Shown here: piece by piece, positions 58,586 through 64,000 of the stretch
Position numbering within the stretch: position 1 is the stretch's first letter
Layout of the letters: every line of letters begins with the position of its first letter
Position numbers and translations under genes: made by a program
The notes under the pieces: generated by a model
Database searches by the model: none
What the model saw: only the letters and a program-made list of their open reading frames with translations
Told to the model about the DNA's origin: nothing
Assembly: GCA_021613535.1 (NCBI GenBank)
Contig: CP075494.1
Coordinates: 8,370,001 to 8,434,000 of the forward strand
Length of the DNA: 64,000 nucleotides
Direction of reading: 5' to 3'
Source: Adineta vaga
Taxonomy: Eukaryota > Rotifera

Positions 58586-61059
58586 CTTATCTAAATATAG
58601 TTTAAATTTTGAAAGAGTAACAGTTAGTTAAGCAATGATTTATTTACTATTCTATGCATGTAAGAAAGATGAATAACTTTATTAACTATCCTATTCTTTA
58701 GTAATATAAACGATCTATTATTCTCAAAAGAATATTCTTTGATAGAATGTGCTGTAATGACACGTTCTATCTTTTCTATTTCAAGCTCGAGGATATATAG
58801 TATTATTTCTCATCTAACAAACTATTAACAACAGATCACGATTGTCTATTAGTAAAACATCAACGAGCAAAGTCCAATGGAAATTCTATAAATAGATTGT
58901 ATCAATTTCTCTATATGGATTTTATGAATAGGAACTCATCTGTAAAGAGAGAAAAAACCACACGGAAACTTCGAGAATTATCAATAATGACATGTGATAT
59001 AAAAAGAAAAAATAATCAGAAGTTTTCTCTTTATGTCAATCTATATTTATTGTTACTCGATCACCGAACTGTTTTCTTTGAAATTATAAACCTTGAAGTT
59101 AAGAACGAACGAATATGTAACACCCATTTCCGTATATAATTCAATGTGAACGAGTACGCAACTAACTATTAATATCGAATAATAATCTTTAGAGATATTC
59201 GTTCAACTCTGATATTGGTAAGTATAGAAGAAAAACAAAGAAAGGTTCGTTTTGAGAATGTCAATAATTGAACTAATTCAAAATCTTATCTTTTGTTCTT
59301 ACCTATTTTCCTTGAATAATAGTATTGTTCACCGAAGACGATGTTGTAATTATTTCCTTGGAATAAAAAAAAGCAAACTTTCACTTATATATAGATAGTG
59401 AATAATGACTAATGAGAAAAGAGTCATATCTAATTGTCATGACTAAGCCATCAAAAAAAGTCAATTAATTATTCTTTCTTTACATTAATACATTAGAACT
59501 TAATCATAAAGAGGAGATAGTCTGCTAGAAATCTGTAGATGACAAAAAGAATACTCGTTTTTCTCTTCATGAACGTTTCTCTTGAGAATAGGACTTTTTT
59601 TTCTATACTTCTAATGATCCTTATCTTACATTCGAAATTAAGGCAATTCTTATTACATATCCAAACTTTGGAGTCATTTACTCTCGAGGGTGTTTTCCTG
59701 TATTTTGAAGATTTGTTTTTTCATATATGATAATAGTCTTACTTTCTCATCTATGTTAAAAGATGTAATCATGATAAACATATTTAAAGAATCTGTTATG
59801 ATCACAAATATATGAAGAGAGACGAACGTTTCTGTCTAAGGATAAGACATATTTGTATAGTGAACAAAATCATAACCTGATAATCGAATTATTTTCGATG
59901 GAAACACATTCTTGTTCTACTATTCTATCTCATTTTAATACACAATTCGATAATGCAACTATAATACGCATTATCGATTAGTTTTTCCTAGAAGAAATTG
60001 TCAAAAACAGAAACGGACACATTTGCATTTTAAGTATATATTGAACATAATCACCCACGTCTGTTGTTGATCTATAGAAATTGGTTTAGAAAGAATAGAC
60101 GGAAAACATGAGTCACAAAATATGACAAATAAAATCTTATCAAAAACATACTCTATAGAAGAAGATAATGAGTTATATGTATTGTCAGTTTTTTCAAAAG
60201 TTAATTGAACAGATATATTCAAACAAGAATGGCATGATCTATGAAAAAGAATATATACCATTTAGATTATATACAGAAATCGATTGACGAAGTGCGAGAA
60301 CTCAGTCTCAAGTTCGAACATAATTCAACAAAAATACATTAGAAAAAAAAACAGTATATGTCAATAAGCACTTGCCATATGCAGTCTTACGAAAAAGAGA
60401 AGAATATTAAACTAAAAATAATGTCTTTACGCGATTTTTATAGATGCCATATCGAATTTTTTATGACATATATATATATACCCTTTCTAAATCGATGACT
60501 AATCATTAATGACAGAATATATTTCGAGACATCAGTTCTAATTTATACAAGATCTTTCGGTTTGCAATGCATAAAAAAATAGACGAAAAATTGATCGTAT
60601 TTCCTAATATGAATATACTGCAAGAATTCTCATCCCAGATACCTATACCTTTTCTCTACTTGTGATGACAGACATCTTCAAACACTAAGATAGATAGTCT
60701 GTAATTTAACAGAAGCTTTTCATTTAATTTCCTTTCGGTTTTTATGAAAAGAAAAGTACCTTGTTTAGTTGTTTGACAAGAACAAATAACAAGAATTCTC
60801 CTACCTAGTTGCCTTTTGTAAATGATACGTGTTCATTTTTCTACTTTGACAAGAAGACAGAATTGTGAAAGAAAGACTATTTCTATTTGATAGACATCAT
60901 ACAAAATCATAGATTTGTTCATCTATTATTTTATTCTTGTCAAATTAGATTGGAAATAATATAATTTTACGTTCTGTTCATTGTGAGTTCGACTAGCCGA
61001 GAAAGAGCATATTCGTTTTTTGGAACGTATAACTATATAAAAAAAACGTCAATCAAACA
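58586..61059. other. Long AT-rich intergenic region
   Basis: No gene supported over 2.5 kb between the GPCR and the tRNA. Contains a short (TA)n at about 60468-60480. Confidence 0.55.
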
Positions 61060-61133
61060 GCTCTTGTGGCGCAATTGGTTAGCGCGTTCGGCTGTTAACC
61101 GGAAGGCTGGTGGTTCGAGCCCACCCAGGAGCG
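61060..61133 (+). tRNA. tRNA-Asn (anticodon GTT)
   Basis: A full cloverleaf can be drawn. Acceptor stem GCTCTTG/CAGGAGC (one G-T pair), D-arm GCGC...GCGC, anticodon arm TTCGG-CTGTTAA-CCGGA with GTT in the loop, T-arm GGTGG-TTCGAGC-CCACC, discriminator G. The B box GGTTCGAGCCC is intact. No intron. A Pol III-type T run follows at 61137-61142. Confidence 0.96.
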
Positions 61134-61136
61134 TAA

Positions 61137-61151
61137 CTTTTTCGTTTTTTT
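61137..61151 (+). terminator. Pol III terminator T-tracts after tRNA-Asn
   Basis: Two T runs (CTTTTT then GTTTTTTTTT) begin a few bases after the tRNA 3' end, as expected for RNA polymerase III termination. Confidence 0.7.
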
Positions 61152-61438
61152 TTAATATAAGATAGATTGTTAGTTATCTACTCAAATGTAGTTTTTATCC
61201 ATTTTTCTAAATTACAATTCTCAAATAGATTGATTTTTATATGATCATTGATGATATGCCGGTTTGTTTTCAAAGATTCTTATGTATTATTAAAGAATAT
61301 AAAGTATTTTCTTTGTGCAAATCACTAAGACAAAAGCACTACACTACGGGGAGAGAAGCAATAGTCAATGTATTCATCGATGCATATCGACGTGGCGAAT
61401 AGTTTATTAAAATAGGTGATAATTGTGAATTTTTGTCT

Positions 61439-62398
61439 TTACATTACAGCGGTTCGTAAATAAGGAGTTTTAACAGAAATTACATTTACTCTTGTTGTTG
61501 TGGGTTGAATTCGTCCTGTATTTGAGGCATGCTGTAAAACTTCTATTTTCACGCACCGCCATATTTTCTGCCATGCTTGCCAGAAACGAACATCCAATGC
61601 GGCAATGATTATAGGATCCAGGGTAACTTCAATGAAATTCAGTAGACGAAAAGTGCTCGTTAAGTCTCCACCACCTGATATTTGATATAAGACGACGTTT
61701 GGTGTCCATAACGAAACCCAAATGATATAAAATAGGAGAAATTGAATTACTAATGATCGATTGTATTTTTCACGAGCAGAAACATGCGTTGCTTTTTGTA
61801 ATGTTGATGCCAAACGAACATGACGAGCACTGATGTAGATAACAATGACATTCAGCAAGATGGGAAGAGCATATGCAGTAGCGATATTGAATATTTGAAC
61901 GTATAGATTGGTATATGTGACTTGGCATGAATCTCCATTAATTATGACTAGCTGTGCCCATCCAAAAACAAATTGTATAACCATAGAAAGCAAACTTAAA
62001 AAATAGATGGATAAGTGAGTAATAAGCAATGCTTTCTTGTGGACTTGATAAACATTTATATTGTGAGCTATTTGTACATAACGACAGATGTTCAATGGCA
62101 AAAGAATGTACACTTTGAGAATGTTGAAATAATTATCAACGGTTGCTTCAAAATAACATACAAACAGGATCCACGTCGGATCTGGATAACAGTCTCTACT
62201 CGTTGTACGAACAATATAAGTAAAGAAGAATCGAAAAAGTAGAAGAATATCGGTGATGAGATAAGCATAGATCCATTGCATTGACTTTTGTCGAACCGAA
62301 GAACAAAATGCAAGCTGAAACCAAAATACCGTATGCAGGAATACTGCTACTATGCAAACACACAACCGTGATGCACGACTGTCGATATTCGTGTCCAT
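61439..62398 (-). CDS. Divergent 7TM receptor, paralogue 1
   Basis: Intronless frame. From ATG 62398 it gives 319 residues; an in-frame ATG at 62680 would add 94 residues of non-membrane, low-quality sequence, so the shorter start is preferred. Seven helices are visible. TM3 ends LNICRYVQIAHN (CRY instead of DRY). ECL2 has SCQVTYTNLY. The TM5-TM6 loop ATHVSAREKYNRSL is shared word for word with the next copy. TM7 reads TLDPIIIAALDVRFWQ, with DPIIIA where NPxxY is usual. The tail is basic and Thr-rich. It belongs to a class A-like orphan family. Function unknown. Confidence 0.78.
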   Translation of the reverse strand: MDTNIDSRASRLCVCIVAVFLHTVFWFQLAFCSSVRQKSMQWIYAYLITDILLLFRFFFTYIVRTTSRDCYPDPTWILFVCYFEATVDNYFNILKVYILLPLNICRYVQIAHNINVYQVHKKALLITHLSIYFLSLLSMVIQFVFGWAQLVIINGDSCQVTYTNLYVQIFNIATAYALPILLNVIVIYISARHVRLASTLQKATHVSAREKYNRSLVIQFLLFYIIWVSLWTPNVVLYQISGGGDLTSTFRLLNFIEVTLDPIIIAALDVRFWQAWQKIWRCVKIEVLQHASNTGRIQPTTTRVNVISVKTPYLRTAVM

Positions 62399-63264
62399 AG
62401 AAGTGGTGCCGGACAAGTGTTGTTTGTATTGTTGAATATTATTGATTGAGTTATAAGTATATTCATCACTAATACTATGTTTCAATATGAAAGTAGTCTT
62501 GTAAGAATAGACCATATATGAGTATTTATTGTATGTTGTTACTGGAGTAAGGAAATAATTAAATGATGATGGAGTATCATTCAATAATTGAAAATACACA
62601 TGTAAACAGAAAAAGATTGACGTAGTATTTTCTATATCTAGATTTCGTTTATAAATAATTACTAGAGTCATATTCATCATGGCATATTGAAGAGAACTAT
62701 TTTATGAAAGAGTGTAAAATATGGTTATTTGTTGTGTTGTGTGGTGTGATAAAAATGAATCAGAGAATTGCGCGACAAATATAAATTATCGATTTTTTAA
62801 ATGCGTACTACTTATGATGTGATCAACACTATTAATGTATTTGATATAACAATGACGTTAAACATGATATTGATCAGTATCACTATGACATCATCATTCA
62901 TATTAAACGTGTATAAGAAGCACTAAATGGAATTCGAATGTGTGTACGAGGTGGAAGTACAACCTAGTGGTAAGTATAGTTCGTCTTCATGGAAAAATGT
63001 TGATTTATCTGTTTACTTCGAAATATGATCATCATAAATCATAATCAACAATACATACGAGTTATTCATTATCTAAAATTGTAATTCTTACTTGCATGTG
63101 ACTTTTCATTTCTTTACTCAAATACTAAATGATGAGAGACTCTAGATAAGCATAGTGTTTGTTTATTAGAATTAAATATAGATATTACGGGATACCAGAA
63201 TATTAGTCAATCTAGTTTTGGAACTGAAAGGTATTGCAGAAAAATGACATGAAGAAAAACTAGT
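62399..63264. other. Spacer between the two 7TM paralogues
   Basis: Includes the optional N-terminal extension of paralogue 1 (to 62680). The remainder is AT-rich without a gene. Confidence 0.45.
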
Positions 63265-64000
63265 TCAAAGTGCTGTTGTTCGTGGTTGTGTTGTTTTAAT
63301 CGAAAATACATTTACTCTTGTTGTTGTGGGTAAGACTCGTCCTGTAGTTGAGCCATGCTGCAAAACTTCTATTTTCACGCACCTCCATATTTTCTGCCAT
63401 GCTTGCCAAAAACGTACGTCCAATGCAGCAATAATTATTGGATCCAAAGCTATTTCAATGAAATTTAACAGACGAAAAGTGCCCGTTAAGTTTCCACCAC
63501 CAGATATTTGATACAGAATAACGTTCGGTGCCCAAAGTGCCACCCAAACGGTATAAAACAGGAGAAATTGAATTACTAATGATCGATTGTATTTTTCACG
63601 AGCAGAAACATGCGTTGCTTTTTGTAGTGTTGATGCCAAACGAACATGACGAGCACTCATATAGATAACAATGACGTTAAGAAAGATTGGAATAGCAAAT
63701 GCAGTAGCGATATTGAATATTTGAATGTATAGATTAGTATATGTTACTTGACATGAATCTCGATAGTAAATAGTTAACTGTGACCATTCTAATATAAATT
63801 GTAGGACCAAAGAAATTGCTGTTGACACATATATAGTGATATGAGTGATAGCCAATAATTTTTTATGAACTTGATAAACATTTATATTGTGAGCTATTTG
63901 TACATAACGACAAATGTTGAGTACGAGAAGAATATAAACTTCAAGAACATTGAGATAATTATCCACTGTTGCTTCGACATAGCATACAAAGTAAAACCAT
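63265..64000 (-). CDS. Divergent 7TM receptor, paralogue 2 (5' part beyond window)
   Basis: The frame is open from the right edge (WFYFVCYVEATVDNYL) to the stop at 63265, about 245 residues covering TM3-TM7. It matches paralogue 1 along its whole length: LNICRYVQIAHN, SCQVTYTNLYIQIFNIATA, ATHVSAREKYNRSL, ALDPIIIAALDVRFWQAWQK. Some stretches, such as 63565-63655 against 61745-61835, are almost identical in nucleotides, showing recent tandem duplication or conversion. The first helices lie outside the window. Confidence 0.85.
   Translation of the reverse strand, partial: WFYFVCYVEATVDNYLNVLEVYILLVLNICRYVQIAHNINVYQVHKKLLAITHITIYVSTAISLVLQFILEWSQLTIYYRDSCQVTYTNLYIQIFNIATAFAIPIFLNVIVIYMSARHVRLASTLQKATHVSAREKYNRSLVIQFLLFYTVWVALWAPNVILYQISGGGNLTGTFRLLNFIEIALDPIIIAALDVRFWQAWQKIWRCVKIEVLQHGSTTGRVLPTTTRVNVFSIKTTQPRTTAL

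Noticed and set aside
60983-61165. 60-codon frame across the tRNA
   Set aside because: The frame is explained by the tRNA-Asn sequence itself; the protein text is the translated cloverleaf.
1-64000. CRISPR arrays, phage or bacterial operons
   Set aside because: There are no regularly spaced repeats, and the genes have spliceosomal introns and animal families throughout.

Overview
The window looks like nuclear DNA of a bdelloid rotifer (Adineta/Rotaria type). This is inferred from AT-rich sequence, very short GT-AG introns (mostly about 45-65 nt), compact multi-exon animal genes, many divergent class A GPCRs, a membrane-anchored NHL protein, and gene pairs whose intergenic regions end in a pyrimidine tract plus AG right at the next ATG, as in spliced-leader trans-splicing. 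No sequence search was run. Exon structures were worked out by hand from splice sites and reading-frame phase.

Layout. 1-10 kb: PEMT (-), a Q/P-rich protein (+), an F-box/LRR-like fragment (+), a type II membrane NHL propeller protein (-), ribonuclease kappa (+). 9.8-10.4 kb: a foldback repeat next to a 276-bp MITE with hAT-like ends. 10.9-18.9 kb: an opsin (+), then a SHARPIN/HOIL-1-like gene (-), divergent from a probable four-gene trans-spliced operon (+): ANAPC15-like, a second SHARPIN/HOIL-1-like gene, TSEN54, and a FAAH-type amidase. 19.9-27 kb: two tandem ABCG half-transporters around an inverted coiled-coil gene. 27.5-29 kb: two small tandem ETS-domain genes. 29.5-33 kb: a SWIM+RING ubiquitin ligase (-) and an EF-hand-like/Death-domain protein (+). 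33-41.3 kb: two tandem ARM-TIR-SAM genes (-), the upstream one with a one-base frameshift in the TIR exon. Each has a nearly identical 380-bp noncoding block upstream. 45.8-50.7 kb: a neuropeptide-type GPCR, a two-gene operon (UPF0488/C8orf33 and a HAUS4-like coiled coil), and a small membrane protein. 51-53.4 kb: a decayed neuronal-calcium-sensor pseudogene and a tensin-type SH2 gene (-). 57.4-64 kb: a GPCR (-), tRNA-Asn(GTT), and two tandem GPCR paralogues (-), the last cut by the window edge.

Themes. Several genes concern ubiquitin and innate or cell-death signalling: two LUBAC-accessory-like proteins, a SWIM-RING E3, a Death-domain protein and two TIR proteins. Five GPCR genes and three recent tandem duplications (ABCG, ETS, ARM-TIR-SAM) show local family expansion. 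The ARM-TIR-SAM pair has islands of near identity inside diverged sequence, which suggests gene conversion. The long AT-rich gaps (41.3-45.8, 53.4-57.4 and 58.6-61 kb) hold no gene I can support.
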